DNA of 64,000 nt from JAHDHW01 sp965220465 (GCA_965220465.1 CBDCPZ010000023.1:620001-684000), one strand, 5' to 3'; numbered from the stretch's first letter, positions 54,058 to 63,762 are shown. The notes: generated by a model not told the origin, from the sequence alone. Made by a program: numbers and translations.

Positions 54058-55413
54058 ATGTATTATAAAAATATTTTAGAGACCATCGGAAATACGCCAT
54101 TAGTAAAAATAAATAAGGTTTGTGCGGAAGTACCGGCGCTTGTATTAGTAAAATTAGAAACGGTCAATCCTGGTCATTCTATTAAAGATCGTATGGCTTT
54201 GAAAATGCTGGAGGATGCTGAAAAACGTGGTGATATCAAGCCTGGTGGTACAATTATCGAATGTACTTCCGGAAATACCGGAATGGGTTTGGCAATTGCA
54301 GCTTGTGTAAAAGGGTATCGAACTATCTTTACAACAAGTGACAAACAGTCTAAGGAAAAATTTGATATGCTGAGAGCTTTGGGTTCCGAAGTAATTGTTT
54401 GTCCGACTAATGTAACACCCGATGATCCACGCTCCTATTATTCTGTTGCTGAAAGACTCAGCAAAGAAATTCCGAATTCCTATTGGTGCAATCAATACGA
54501 TAATCTTTCCAACAGGCGAGCGCATTACGAATCAACCGGCCCGGAAATTTGGGAACAGACCGATGGTAAAATCACTCATCTTGTTGTTGGCGTTGGGACT
54601 GGTGGAACCATCTCCGGAACTGGAAAATATTTGAAAGAAAAAAATCCTAATATCAAAATTTGGGGCGTTGATACTTATGGCTCTGTTTTCAAAAAATACC
54701 ACGAAACCGGTGAATTTGACGAAAAAGAAATTTATCCGTACATCACCGAAGGTATTGGGGAAGACATTCTGCCAAAGAATGTCGATTTTGGGCTTATCGA
54801 TTATTTTGAAAAAGTAACAGATAAAGATGGCGCTGTAATGGCTCGTCGCCTTGCTCGTGAAGAAGGTATTTTATTGGGCTATTCTGCCGGATCTGCGTTT
54901 GCAGGCTTGGTGCAATTGAAAGATAAGCTGACAAAAGACGATGTCGTCGTTGTTGTGATTCACGATCATGGAAGCCGATATGTTGGTAAATTGTACAATG
55001 ATGAATGGATGCGCGAACGAGGTTTTCTGGATGTCGAGTTGAAAGTTAAAGATCTAATCACCCGAAAAGGAAACAAGGATTTTTTCTCAGTTCAGGTAAA
55101 CGACACTGTTCGACAAGCCTTTAATATTATGAAGGAAAATGACATTTCGCAAATGCCGGTGATGGATAATGGCGAAATGGTCGGATCTATCACAGAAAGC
55201 ACCGTTTTGACTTATCTTTTAGAAAATCCGCTCAACAATACTGAAAAGAAAGTTGAAACGATTATGGATAAAGCTTTTCCGGTTGTTCAGGAAGATTTGT
55301 CTTATCGCCAATTGGCTAAATTTATGGACAAAAAAGTCAATGCTGTAATTGCTAAAGACAAAGCAGGAGCGCTACATGTTTTAACAAAGTATGATATTAT
55401 TCAAGCAGTTTAA
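54058..55413 (+). CDS. Cystathionine beta-synthase (PLP domain plus CBS pair)
   Basis: This 451-residue protein has a PLP fold-type II domain: NPGHSIKDRMALKML (PLP lysine near 43), ECTSGNTGMGLAIAACVKG and the GVGTGGTISGTGKYL phosphate loop. From about residue 330 it has two CBS motifs (ISQMPVMDNGEMVGSITE and a second ending ALHVLTKYDII). This architecture matches cystathionine beta-synthase, which joins homocysteine and serine, rather than plain cysteine synthase. The CBS pair is probably regulatory. It stands alone downstream of the IS element. Confidence 0.93.
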   Translation: MYYKNILETIGNTPLVKINKVCAEVPALVLVKLETVNPGHSIKDRMALKMLEDAEKRGDIKPGGTIIECTSGNTGMGLAIAACVKGYRTIFTTSDKQSKEKFDMLRALGSEVIVCPTNVTPDDPRSYYSVAERLSKEIPNSYWCNQYDNLSNRRAHYESTGPEIWEQTDGKITHLVVGVGTGGTISGTGKYLKEKNPNIKIWGVDTYGSVFKKYHETGEFDEKEIYPYITEGIGEDILPKNVDFGLIDYFEKVTDKDGAVMARRLAREEGILLGYSAGSAFAGLVQLKDKLTKDDVVVVVIHDHGSRYVGKLYNDEWMRERGFLDVELKVKDLITRKGNKDFFSVQVNDTVRQAFNIMKENDISQMPVMDNGEMVGSITESTVLTYLLENPLNNTEKKVETIMDKAFPVVQEDLSYRQLAKFMDKKVNAVIAKDKAGALHVLTKYDIIQAV

Positions 55414-55563
55414 TTGATGTGCGGATGAGTGGATGAATTGATTTTCGGATGAGCGGATTTGAGGTATTAAAAAATCTGACTCCTCGTAGCTCGCTACTTG
55501 AATTAGAATTGTACGGATGGCTTTTTACACGAAACTGACAACTTACTAATTGCTACTTTCAAC

Positions 55564-56409
55564 CTAAAACATCTTGACCTGGTTTTTATCAACCTCTTCT
55601 ATATTTTTTTCAAGGGAAAGTTTATTTAATTGGAAGGGAAGGATTCGCTTTATGACTCGAAGTTTGTGGGTATATTTTTCTTTTTCTGCGTTGAAAATAC
55701 CGTAATGATCAATTTTGTCTATTCTGACTTGGCCGGATGCGTGGATAATTTGTCCATCTGGTAAAAGGATTCCTACGTGAGCTATTTTGCCTTTTCTATT
55801 TTCAAAAAAAGCTAAATCCCCTTCCTGTGCTTGCTCTACAAAATCAACGATTTCCCCAACTTCAACTTGTTCGTATGCATCTCGCGGCAAGTTGATTCCA
55901 ACCATTTTAAAAACTATTTGAGTAAACCCGGAACAATCAATTCCTATAGGAGATCGCCCTCCCCAAAGATAAGGAGCAAACAAATATCGGCGGGCAATTT
56001 TTAACACAAGCTCTGCATTGGGTTTTATTTCTGAAGGTGTAATGACCTGTCCGCTGAACGTAAAACTGTTTCCATTGATCGAGAAGCGCAAGCCATCATA
56101 ATTTGGAAGATTTGCCCCAAGTGTAATCGGAAGATAAAAGTCATCTGAAATTGCTGGCTGCAAAAGTTCAAGGCTACAGGAATGATTTTTATTAAAAAGA
56201 TTGAACTCCGATGGAGTAATCAATATGACCTGTTTTGCATCAATCCAGCCTAAATAATTATCCCATGAACAACGTATTTTTGCCCATGATCCTTTCTTTT
56301 CCAATAGTTCAACCGTTTCACCAAATAACAACTGTGAAACCATTTCACTTTTATCAGAAGCAGCGCTTCGAACAGGTACAATACTCAATGCGCAAATACC
56401 AAAATTCAT
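55564..56409 (-). CDS. NlpC/P60 peptidoglycan hydrolase with SH3 domains
   Basis: This 281-residue protein begins without a clear signal peptide (MNFGICALSIVPVRSAAS). Residues 1-60 form a bacterial SH3 domain (VSQLLFGETVELLEKKGSWAKI), a second SH3-like part follows, and the NlpC/P60 domain covers about 140-260. The catalytic triad is visible: Cys in GIDCSGFTQIVF, His in HVGILLPDG and His in IIHASGQVRI. It cleaves peptide stems (gamma-D-Glu-meso-DAP type bonds). It is a single leftward gene. Confidence 0.9.
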   Translation of the reverse strand: MNFGICALSIVPVRSAASDKSEMVSQLLFGETVELLEKKGSWAKIRCSWDNYLGWIDAKQVILITPSEFNLFNKNHSCSLELLQPAISDDFYLPITLGANLPNYDGLRFSINGNSFTFSGQVITPSEIKPNAELVLKIARRYLFAPYLWGGRSPIGIDCSGFTQIVFKMVGINLPRDAYEQVEVGEIVDFVEQAQEGDLAFFENRKGKIAHVGILLPDGQIIHASGQVRIDKIDHYGIFNAEKEKYTHKLRVIKRILPFQLNKLSLEKNIEEVDKNQVKMF

Positions 56410-56614
56410 CTAATGATTATACTGTTTTGAAAAGAATTTATTGAAAATCTTAAGTTCCCTAAATAACAGGGCAAATTTAATGCTCAAAGCAGGTTTTATT
56501 AAAAATCATAAGCCCCGAGAGAAGCCAAATTCAAATTCTGTGTTAAAAATAATAAAAGTCTTTAAACTCCCGTTGAGGATATGCTTTTAAGTTTTAAAAT
56601 ATCTGTTAAAAAAC

Positions 56615-56622
56615 TAACTTTG
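56615..56622 (+). promoter_or_regulatory. -7 box of the PorP/SprF gene
   Basis: TAACTTTG fits TAnnTTTG and lies 29 bases before the ATG at 56652. No well-spaced -33 element was recognised. Confidence 0.45.
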
Positions 56623-56651
56623 CATCCACTCTACAATATTAGCTTTTAATT

Positions 56652-57695
56652 ATGAGAAAAAATTGTACAATAATCCTACTTCTTTTCGTCCTGTTGGAAT
56701 TTGCCAACGCGCAAGATAAACACTTTACCCAGTTTTATGCTGCGCCATTAACCTTAAATCCAGCTTTAACGGGCGGGTTCAGTGGCTCCTACCGGGTTGG
56801 TGGAATCTACCGTGATCAATGGCGAAATGTCTTGGATGACCCCTATGTCACTTTTGAAACAGCGATTGATGTAAAATTTCCGGTAAAACTTGATCGTCGT
56901 TATGATGATGCTTTTGCAGTAGGTTTGATGTTTTACAATGATGACGTTTCAGGCGTTGATTTTAGTACCAACCAGATTGCCTTATCGGGAGCATTTCATA
57001 AAAACCTGGATATGGAGAAGAAGCAATACCTTTCTGCTGGGTTCCAAGCAGGAATTGCGCAGCGCAATATCAATTATGAAAACCTTACATTCCAGGACCA
57101 ATTTAATTCAGTCGATGGTTATGATACCCCGACTGCGGAAAACCTGCCAGAAAATAATTTTTCTTACGGTGACTTTTCTGTAGGCTTAAATTATGTTATT
57201 TCTCCCAAAAAAGGTCTTTCTTTTTATATTGGTGCAGCAATGCATCACGTTTTTCAACCACAGGTCACATTTTATCCAATAGAAGAAGGAAATGAAGGCA
57301 GCAAACTCTTTGCAAAATATTCCGCTCAATTGAGTGCTCAAATTCCACTGGCTTATCGATTATCGATTATTCCAAGAGTTCTCTTTGCAACACAAGGCCC
57401 TTCAACTGAAATAAATGCTGGCACTAATTTTCGAATGAAAATCAACGATCATAATAATAATGCATTTTACGTGGGAGGCTGGGTGCGACCGGTTGGAAAC
57501 TTTGATGATTCTTACAGTATTGATGCCATTGTCGCTTTGGTTGGGTTTGAATTGAATAGTGTGCTTATTGGGTTGTCCTACGATATAAATCTTACCGACC
57601 TGACAACTACGAAACAAGGACAGGGTGCGCTTGAAATTTCAATAAATTATATTGGAAAATTTGATGACGATTCCATCCTTTGCCCGAAATTCTAA
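56652..57695 (+). CDS. PorP/SprF-family type IX secretion membrane protein
   Basis: This 347-residue protein has a signal peptide (MRKNCTIILLLFVLLEFANAQ). The mature start DKHFTQFYAAPLTLNPALTGG is the hallmark of the PorP/SprF family, followed by GGIYRDQWRN, LSAGFQAGIAQRNINYENL and repeating amphipathic strands of an outer-membrane barrel. Family members anchor or bind type B sorting domains at the outer membrane. Many paralogs exist in such genomes, so the partner is unknown. Confidence 0.93.
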   Translation: MRKNCTIILLLFVLLEFANAQDKHFTQFYAAPLTLNPALTGGFSGSYRVGGIYRDQWRNVLDDPYVTFETAIDVKFPVKLDRRYDDAFAVGLMFYNDDVSGVDFSTNQIALSGAFHKNLDMEKKQYLSAGFQAGIAQRNINYENLTFQDQFNSVDGYDTPTAENLPENNFSYGDFSVGLNYVISPKKGLSFYIGAAMHHVFQPQVTFYPIEEGNEGSKLFAKYSAQLSAQIPLAYRLSIIPRVLFATQGPSTEINAGTNFRMKINDHNNNAFYVGGWVRPVGNFDDSYSIDAIVALVGFELNSVLIGLSYDINLTDLTTTKQGQGALEISINYIGKFDDDSILCPKF

Positions 57696-57719
57696 TTGCT
57701 GAATTTATAATTTAAAATT

Positions 57720-58361
57720 TTAAGAATTACCAACTAAAAGGTTTAGTCCGGAAACATACTTGGAGCTTTTAGAATAGCGAAAAGGAATGTATTGTAAAAT
57801 AAAAGCAGCTTCATCATCCAATGTTTCATCATATTTCAACTCCAACACAACCGCCTGATCTTCAATTTGATACCTTGTAAAATTTCTTGCATTAAGTAAA
57901 GAAAAATACTGTAAATTCCGGTCAATAGTGATTCGGTATTTCCCGTCTGAGGTGCCATAATAAGATCTCAAATAAGAATTGACCAACGTTGGTTGAAAAG
58001 TATTATATGTATTAGATTTTGAACGCACGTCTTTAACCAAAAGGCTCAAATCATCGAGTTGAAATTCCTCTACCGGAAAGCTTTTTTTATAGCCTAATTG
58101 ATTGCTTTTAATTTTAATTTCAAGCGTAGGATTATTGATTTTAAAAATATCATTTCCATACCAACGAACTCTGTATTTCCGGCGATCTGGAACTCCTTCT
58201 ACATTATCAAAATAAGCGGAAAGGGAAATCGTATCAAAATAGATATTATTGACTTTTCGGTCAGGAAATATCTTACGAAAAGATGCCGGGTGGTTTATGA
58301 TCACCTGTCGGACAACATCAGCGCTGATACTATCAATTTTAAATTTGCGCTCGTATCTCAA
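57720..58361 (-). CDS. VTC-domain protein (polyphosphate polymerase-like)
   Basis: This 213-residue protein starts MRYERKFKIDSISADVV and has the VTC/CYTH tunnel signatures: VNNIYFDTISLSAYFDNVEG, RRKYRVRWYG, LEIKIKSNQLGYKKSF, YRITIDRNLQYFSL and AVVLELKYDE near the C-terminus. In yeast Vtc4 this domain makes polyphosphate; bacterial relatives are less studied and often occur with CotH or membrane genes. It lies downstream of ribBA, 36 bases away on the same strand. Confidence 0.85.
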   Translation of the reverse strand: MRYERKFKIDSISADVVRQVIINHPASFRKIFPDRKVNNIYFDTISLSAYFDNVEGVPDRRKYRVRWYGNDIFKINNPTLEIKIKSNQLGYKKSFPVEEFQLDDLSLLVKDVRSKSNTYNTFQPTLVNSYLRSYYGTSDGKYRITIDRNLQYFSLLNARNFTRYQIEDQAVVLELKYDETLDDEAAFILQYIPFRYSKSSKYVSGLNLLVGNS

Positions 58362-58397
58362 GATTTTAGATTGCTGGTAAATGTAATAAAGAAACGA

Positions 58398-59561
58398 TTA
58401 TTCTTCCAGGCCAATATTCTCAATAATTTCCAGCCCGTATCCAATCAAACCTATGCGGCGTTTTGGATTATTTGTGATCAGTCTGATTTTTGTAACGCCA
58501 AGATCCCGAAGAATTTGTGCACCAATTCCATAATCTCTTTGTTCGGCACTTTGCGTTCCTTCCCCCAGCTTATCCCCTTTGTTTTGATAGCTTTTCAATC
58601 GTTCTAATAAAGAAGTATCTTTTTCGCTGTGACGCATATAAATCAAAACCCCTTTTCCTTCGTCAGCAATAATTTTCATGGATTTTTGCAATTGAACACC
58701 ATAGTTTTCAAAAATGGAACCCAAAATATCACCGGTTTCTGTTGAAGAATGTACCCTGACCAAAACGGGTTCATCAGGTTTCCAGTTTCCTTTTTTGATA
58801 GCCAGGTGAGTATCTCCATTGGTTAACTGAGTAAATCCAATAACTTCAAAAGGGCCATGTTCTGTTTCCATTTTAACAGATAATTCGCGCTTGACAATGC
58901 GTTCGTTTCGCATTCTGTAGGCAACCAAGTCTTTGATGGAAATTATTTTCAGGTCATGCTTTTTTGCTATTTTAATCAACTGAGGTAAACGGGCCATTGT
59001 CCCGTCTTCGTTGAGTATTTCAACCAAAACACCAGCAGGAGAAAAACCAGCCAGGCTCGCCAAATCAATAGCTGCTTCAGTATGCCCTGTTCGACGAAGT
59101 ACGCCACCTGTTTTTGCTCTTAAAGGAAAAATGTGGCCGGGACGAGCAAAATCAGCAGGTTTTGTTTCCTTATTAACCAGTGCTCTGATCCCGGTTGCCC
59201 GGTCATGAGCAGAAATACCAGTTGTACAACCATGTCCGATTAAATCTATCGAAACAGTAAATGCTGTTTCGTGCAAAGCGGTGTTGTCAGAAACCATCAT
59301 CTTCAAATTCAATTCATCTGCCCGTTTTTCATCTATTGGAGTACAAATCAATCCACGGCCGTGTGTTGCCATAAAATTGATTATTTCCGGAGTTATTTTT
59401 TCAGCAGCACAAATAAAATCACCTTCGTTTTCACGATCTTCATCATCTACGACAATTAAAACTTTCCCCGCTTTTATTGCCTCAACAGCTGACTCAATTG
59501 AATCCAGTTGTATCTTTTTAGTTTCGCTTTGGTGGTTGCCAGACATTATTTTTAATTCCAT
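58398..59561 (-). CDS. ribB: RibB (DHBP synthase) fused to a degenerate RibA domain
   Basis: This 387-residue protein could also start at Met 59546 (MSGNHQS). Residues about 20-215 form an intact 3,4-dihydroxy-2-butanone 4-phosphate synthase (DDEDRENEGDFICAAEKI, FARPGHIFPLRAK, RTGHTEAAIDLASLAG). Residues 225-387 follow the GTP cyclohydrolase II fold, but the zinc cysteines are absent: the segment that should be VHSxCxTGD...CDCG reads VHSSTETGDILGSIFENYG. The catalytic RxEGRGIGL region reads RHSEKDTSLL. The end (DYGIGAQILRDLGV, ITNNP) is kept. The RibA half is probably inactive. It overlaps the glycosyltransferase gene by 44 bases at the longer start. Confidence 0.9.
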   Translation of the reverse strand: MELKIMSGNHQSETKKIQLDSIESAVEAIKAGKVLIVVDDEDRENEGDFICAAEKITPEIINFMATHGRGLICTPIDEKRADELNLKMMVSDNTALHETAFTVSIDLIGHGCTTGISAHDRATGIRALVNKETKPADFARPGHIFPLRAKTGGVLRRTGHTEAAIDLASLAGFSPAGVLVEILNEDGTMARLPQLIKIAKKHDLKIISIKDLVAYRMRNERIVKRELSVKMETEHGPFEVIGFTQLTNGDTHLAIKKGNWKPDEPVLVRVHSSTETGDILGSIFENYGVQLQKSMKIIADEGKGVLIYMRHSEKDTSLLERLKSYQNKGDKLGEGTQSAEQRDYGIGAQILRDLGVTKIRLITNNPKRRIGLIGYGLEIIENIGLEE

Positions 59562-60741
59562 TTATATATTTTATAAAACCTTCTAACAGCGCGATATTCA
59601 TCAATAAAAAATAACGTACTTTTCTAAAGGCTAAAACGTTTATTTTTAAGTTTTTAAACAATACATCAAGTACAGGTACCACAAACAAAAATACAGTTAG
59701 AAAAAAGAACAGCACCTGATAATAAAAGTTGCCGGTTGCGGAAAGAATCCCACTACTTAAAAATGCGAAGATAATAAAAAATGGGCCGAGCCATCTCAAA
59801 ACTTTGTGAGAAAAAAAAGCAAAGCTAAGCGAATTCATTTTCCATAACATGTGCTGAAAAGTCGCCAGATTTTGAAAATTTCCTGCGGAGATCCTGGATT
59901 TTCTTCGATATTCTTCTTTGATATCGTGAGAAACAGCTTCAAAACATTTGGCATTCAATTCATTTATTGCCAATCCTCCTTTTTCGAATGCCCGCATTGC
60001 GATGTAAAAATCATCAACCAGATACTTAGGTGGTATTTTGGAAAAATAATTCGACCGGATTGAATAACATCCTCCAAAGGGACCAACCATTTTACCAAAG
60101 ACGATTCCTTCCAGATGTTTTAATTGCACTTCGGTGGTAATATATTCATTTTCAACTGTTGAAATACCATCCTTCTTCATTCCAATATTGACCATATTGG
60201 CATCAACCAAAACAATATCATTGTTTTTAAAATGTTTAATTAATTGGAACAGCGTATCTTCCTGCAAAATAACACTAGCATCGGTCATCAAAAACAGGTG
60301 ATTATTATTTGGAGCATTATCCTGAAGGGCATTTGCAACTAAATCATTGACTACATCTGGCTTTCCTCTTCTTTCATTGAATGAAAAAAATCGAACATGA
60401 GGATTTTGTCGTTTAAAATATTCCATTTTCGAATTGGTTTCATCATCGGAACAATCAGAACCAACATATATTTTCAATTTATTTTTTGGATATTTTAATT
60501 TTAACAAACTTTCCATTTTGTCATCGATCACCTGCTCTTCATTATATATGGACATGATCACTGAAACCATCGGCAAAACATCTTCATAGCTATAAACCAG
60601 ACTATTGTTTTCTTTTCCTTTTGACATCATTTTTAATAAAAAAGGATAAAAAACATAAGTATGGAACAAACTTAATATACACAACCAAAAAAGAATTTCA
60701 AGGAAAAAGAGCATCCAGTTTTGAAAAGTTAAAATAATCAC
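59518..60741 (-). CDS. GT2-family membrane glycosyltransferase
   Basis: This 407-residue protein begins with a membrane helix (MLFFLEILFWLCILSLFHTY), then a GT2 domain: VSVIMSIYNEEQVIDDKM, KIYVGSDCSDDETN, FLMTDASVIL (DxD-like), VGPFGGCYSI and KSRISAGNFQNL (the ExxRK..G-type acceptor motif). Two or three C-terminal membrane helices follow. It resembles N-glycosyltransferases of hyaluronan/poly-GlcNAc synthase type and other processive surface-sugar enzymes. It overlaps the start of ribBA downstream. Confidence 0.88.
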   Translation of the reverse strand: MIILTFQNWMLFFLEILFWLCILSLFHTYVFYPFLLKMMSKGKENNSLVYSYEDVLPMVSVIMSIYNEEQVIDDKMESLLKLKYPKNKLKIYVGSDCSDDETNSKMEYFKRQNPHVRFFSFNERRGKPDVVNDLVANALQDNAPNNNHLFLMTDASVILQEDTLFQLIKHFKNNDIVLVDANMVNIGMKKDGISTVENEYITTEVQLKHLEGIVFGKMVGPFGGCYSIRSNYFSKIPPKYLVDDFYIAMRAFEKGGLAINELNAKCFEAVSHDIKEEYRRKSRISAGNFQNLATFQHMLWKMNSLSFAFFSHKVLRWLGPFFIIFAFLSSGILSATGNFYYQVLFFFLTVFLFVVPVLDVLFKNLKINVLAFRKVRYFLLMNIALLEGFIKYINGIKNNVWQPPKRN

Positions 60742-60901
60742 TTAAAATTTTGAATATCAACAGCTTACAATATATTTCAAGAGCATCATCATATATTAAT
60801 AAGCATGCTTACAAAATTAAAATTAATTATTGGAAAGGCATCTTTTGCAAGTATATTTTACTCACAAAAAGATAGGATGGTAATCGTCATAAAATAGAAA
60901 A

Positions 60902-62140
60902 CTACTTATCGACGGCTTTCAACAACCGTTTCTCTCCTTTTGCTAACAAAGTTTTATAGGATGTTGCCAGTTTATTGGCAATTTGCAGATTGTCATAATT
61001 TTGGCTTACAAACTCAAGGGCGTTATGGCCAATTCGGTATAAGTTTTCTTTTTTCTCATAGCAATATTCGATCGCGTTTAGAAATTCATCAACTTTATCA
61101 GCGACCAGCACTTCTTTTCTGTCATCAGCACCAATTCCTTCCAAACCAATTTTTGTTGTTAAGACCACTCTTCCAAGTACCATTCCTTCAAGAATTTTAG
61201 CGCGCATGCCACTTCCGGAAAGCAAAGGAACTACCATTATGGGATGTTGATTGATAAAAGTTGGTGCACAAGGAACTTCGCCGTGAAATTTTACATTTTT
61301 CACATTCATATCCAACATCCACTTTGGAGTGTTCCTTCCAGCAACATGTAAACTTAAATTTGGGAAACGCTTGATTGCTTTTTGCCAAACATTTTCTAAA
61401 AACCATTGAAGTCCTTCTTGATTTGGCATCCAATCAAGTGATCCGATAAATGAAATGGATAATTCTTTGTTGAAAGAGGAAAAATCCGGTTCATAATCGT
61501 CCTGATCAATACCAATTGGTATGACAGAGACTCCGTTTTTATACCCTAATTTTCGAAATTTAGAAAGGTCACGATTCGTGATTGGAACCAACAGATCGTA
61601 GTCATTCAAATGCTTTACTTCGTACCGTTTTAGTTTTTCAGTCAGTAATTTTAAATACCATTTTTTAGGAAAAAAGCTAGTGTTTCCAGCAATTCGTTCC
61701 CAGATTTCATGCTCAACATTGTGAGCGCGCATAGAGATAATTGCATCGGAATATTTGCGGATTATTGGAATATAAGGAGCCAGATAAAGCGTTTCAAGCT
61801 GAATGATTTCGAACTTGTTTTTTCGCAATATCCGCTTTAATGATGTTTCAAATTCCTTTGATACAAAACGCGAAATATGGTAAGAATCTTTGCTAAAAAG
61901 ATTTAAAAAAGCATCCTTTAATTTCAGCTCATTATCAATCTTAACTTCATGAATTGAGGAGTAATGATTGAAGTCAGAAGGCAGTTCATCAAGATCAAAG
62001 TAGTGCTTTTTGGTGTTCATGCTAAGCAATGAAACATCACAGCCCAACTCATTAAGCGCTTTACTTAGATTAGTAATCGCAATTGATTCACCGTCTTTTA
62101 ATGGGAAAGGAAATTTTTTACAGAGCTGAAGGATCTTCAT
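60902..62140 (-). CDS. GT4-family glycosyltransferase
   Basis: This 412-residue GT-B protein begins MKILQLCKKFPFPLKDGESIA. The N-half carries MRAHNVEHEIWERIAGN, typical of sugar transferases of this kind. The C-half has a FIGSLDWMPNQEGLQWFLENV strand-helix and VVPLLSGSGMRAKILEGMVLGRVVLTTKIG, with the EGMVLG helix of the donor site. It probably works with the GT2 gene just downstream (160 bases) in surface glycan formation. Donor and acceptor are unknown. Confidence 0.87.
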   Translation of the reverse strand: MKILQLCKKFPFPLKDGESIAITNLSKALNELGCDVSLLSMNTKKHYFDLDELPSDFNHYSSIHEVKIDNELKLKDAFLNLFSKDSYHISRFVSKEFETSLKRILRKNKFEIIQLETLYLAPYIPIIRKYSDAIISMRAHNVEHEIWERIAGNTSFFPKKWYLKLLTEKLKRYEVKHLNDYDLLVPITNRDLSKFRKLGYKNGVSVIPIGIDQDDYEPDFSSFNKELSISFIGSLDWMPNQEGLQWFLENVWQKAIKRFPNLSLHVAGRNTPKWMLDMNVKNVKFHGEVPCAPTFINQHPIMVVPLLSGSGMRAKILEGMVLGRVVLTTKIGLEGIGADDRKEVLVADKVDEFLNAIEYCYEKKENLYRIGHNALEFVSQNYDNLQIANKLATSYKTLLAKGEKRLLKAVDK

Positions 62141-62428
62141 AGAAAAATGTTTAAACTATTAAAGCACTTTTATCATCTAAACTATTCGTGCAACTAATTT
62201 TTGTTAATGGTCAAAACAACATTTAGTTGCTAAATAAAGAGCTTGATTTTTCACGAATATCCAGTGAATAATCAAATGCTAGTTCATTTCTTTCGATAGA
62301 CTTAGACTTTAAAAAATTAAACAAATTTCAAATTCCTTTAAAGATCAATACAAAAGTAAATAAATTAAAGCTCTCGAAAAAGTCCTGGAGCTAATTATAT
62401 TGATTTCTTTTGCAAAATGATAAATAAC

Positions 62429-62791
62429 TTACAAAACCAAATCATCACTTTCCTGCCATGGTGGAGAAACTATGCAAAGAAATTCTAAAGCCGTTTCTCC
62501 AAGGTTTTCAACATGTTGTTTTGCACCTTTTGGAATTAAAACAACATCGCCTTTTTTGACTCTCTTTTGTTCCTCTTCAATAATCACACTCCCCTCTCCC
62601 ACAAGAAAAACATAGACTTCGGATTGATTAGCCAAACAATGAGGGATGGATGATTTTCCAACTTCCAAAGTTGCGTGTGCCAAGCTATAATTCAATTGAA
62701 CACTATCATTTTTTGGATGAATAATTTCTTTGATAGCAGTCAGGTCATTTGCTTCAAAAGACCTAAGGTTTTCAATTGACTTGAGTAGCAT
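62429..62791 (-). CDS. Cupin-domain protein
   Basis: The ATG at 62791 (MLLKSIENLRSF) is preferred over a TTG at 62848, giving 120 residues. It is a single cupin barrel: SEVYVFLVGEGSVIIEEEQKRVKKGDVVLIPKGAKQH read in pieces, ending ALEFLCIVSPPW. Metal ligands (His in SIPHCL, Glu in SEVYVF, His in KQHVEN) are partly visible. Family members include isomerases and dioxygenases; no specific activity can be named. Confidence 0.82.
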   Translation of the reverse strand: MLLKSIENLRSFEANDLTAIKEIIHPKNDSVQLNYSLAHATLEVGKSSIPHCLANQSEVYVFLVGEGSVIIEEEQKRVKKGDVVLIPKGAKQHVENLGETALEFLCIVSPPWQESDDLVL

Positions 62792-62888
62792 ACTTTTTCT
62801 TTCAATGTTATTAATAACGGTATTAATTGCAAAAAGCTGCGAATTCAATCAAAAAAAATGATATTAGTATTTATAACGTTTGATAACC

Positions 62889-62991
62889 CAAGTTGCGGAT
62901 AGTCCAATTGAAACGGAGATTTTGTGAGAAATCTTTGATTTCGATGCAAAATTGGACGTTTTCAGTTGGATTCAAAATTATCCGCAACTTG
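62889..62991. repeat. Imperfect inverted repeat (MITE-like or structured region)
   Basis: CAAGTTGCGGATA (62889-62901) pairs perfectly with TATCCGCAACTTG (62979-62991). Inside, GTCCAATT (62902-62909) pairs with AATTGGAC (62950-62957). The whole 103-bp stretch could fold into a long hairpin. It has no coding frame and lies between the cupin and lolD genes. Confidence 0.7.
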
Positions 62992-63076
62992 AATTAATTA
63001 AGACAAGAACTATAATCCAGCTAAAACCTTCTTTTTTAGAAACATATAATTATTTTTGGTTCCACATTTAAAAATT

Positions 63077-63730
63077 ATGATTAAAGCGAAAGATATTCAC
63101 AAATCTTATGGTAATCTCCATGTATTAAAAGGGGTTAACCTCGAGATTTCAAAAGGAGAAATTGTTTCAATAGTCGGAAAATCAGGAGCAGGAAAAAGTA
63201 CGTTGCTGCATATTTTAGGAACTTTGGATACATTGGAAAGAGGAGAATTAATAATCAATGACATTGTAGTTAATTCATTGAATACAAAACAGTTAGCTCA
63301 TTTTAGAAATGTAAATATTGGTTTCATTTTTCAGTTTCATCATTTATTACCAGAATTTTCGGCTATAGAAAATGTCTGCATTCCAGCTTATATAAAAAAA
63401 GACTCCAGCAATGGAGCTATGAAACGGGCAAAGGAACTACTTGACTATTTAGGACTCTCCGACAGATTGGATCATAAACCAAATCAATTGTCTGGCGGAG
63501 AACAACAAAGAGTAGCTGTTGCAAGGGCTTTGATGAATAAGCCAGGAGTTGTGTTTGCCGATGAACCCTCCGGAAATCTGGATTCAGAATCATCAAAAGA
63601 ATTGCACCAACTTTTGTTTAAATTAAGAGAGGATTTTCAGCAAACTTTTATTATCGTGACCCACAATGAGGAATTGGCTAAAATGAGTGACCGGACTTTG
63701 GTAATGAAAGATGGATTGCTGAGTTCCTAG
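63077..63730 (+). CDS. lolD: LolD-type ABC transporter ATPase
   Basis: An ATG at 63077 (MIKAKDIHKSYGNL) is the normal start; the frame also extends upstream to 63056. The 217-residue protein has Walker A GKSGAGKSTLL, Q-loop IFQFHHLLPEFSA, signature LSGGEQQRVAVARAL, Walker B GVVFADEPSGNLD and switch VTHNEEL. The LPEFSA and SGNLD segments are typical of LolD/MacB-type ATPases, which power release of lipoproteins from the inner membrane. The permease LolC/E is not in the window. Confidence 0.9.
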   Translation: MIKAKDIHKSYGNLHVLKGVNLEISKGEIVSIVGKSGAGKSTLLHILGTLDTLERGELIINDIVVNSLNTKQLAHFRNVNIGFIFQFHHLLPEFSAIENVCIPAYIKKDSSNGAMKRAKELLDYLGLSDRLDHKPNQLSGGEQQRVAVARALMNKPGVVFADEPSGNLDSESSKELHQLLFKLREDFQQTFIIVTHNEELAKMSDRTLVMKDGLLSS

Positions 63731-63736
63731 TTAAAA

Positions 63737-63761
63737 TTAAATTTGTTAATAACAAATTTAA
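63737..63761. terminator. Hairpin between lolD and the photolyase gene
   Basis: TTAAATTTGTTA (63737-63748) and TAACAAATTTAA (63750-63761) form a perfect 12-bp inverted repeat with one central base. It lies just after the lolD stop and two bases from the stop of the convergent photolyase gene. It may terminate both transcripts, though its GC content is low. Confidence 0.5.
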
Positions 63762-63762
63762 C

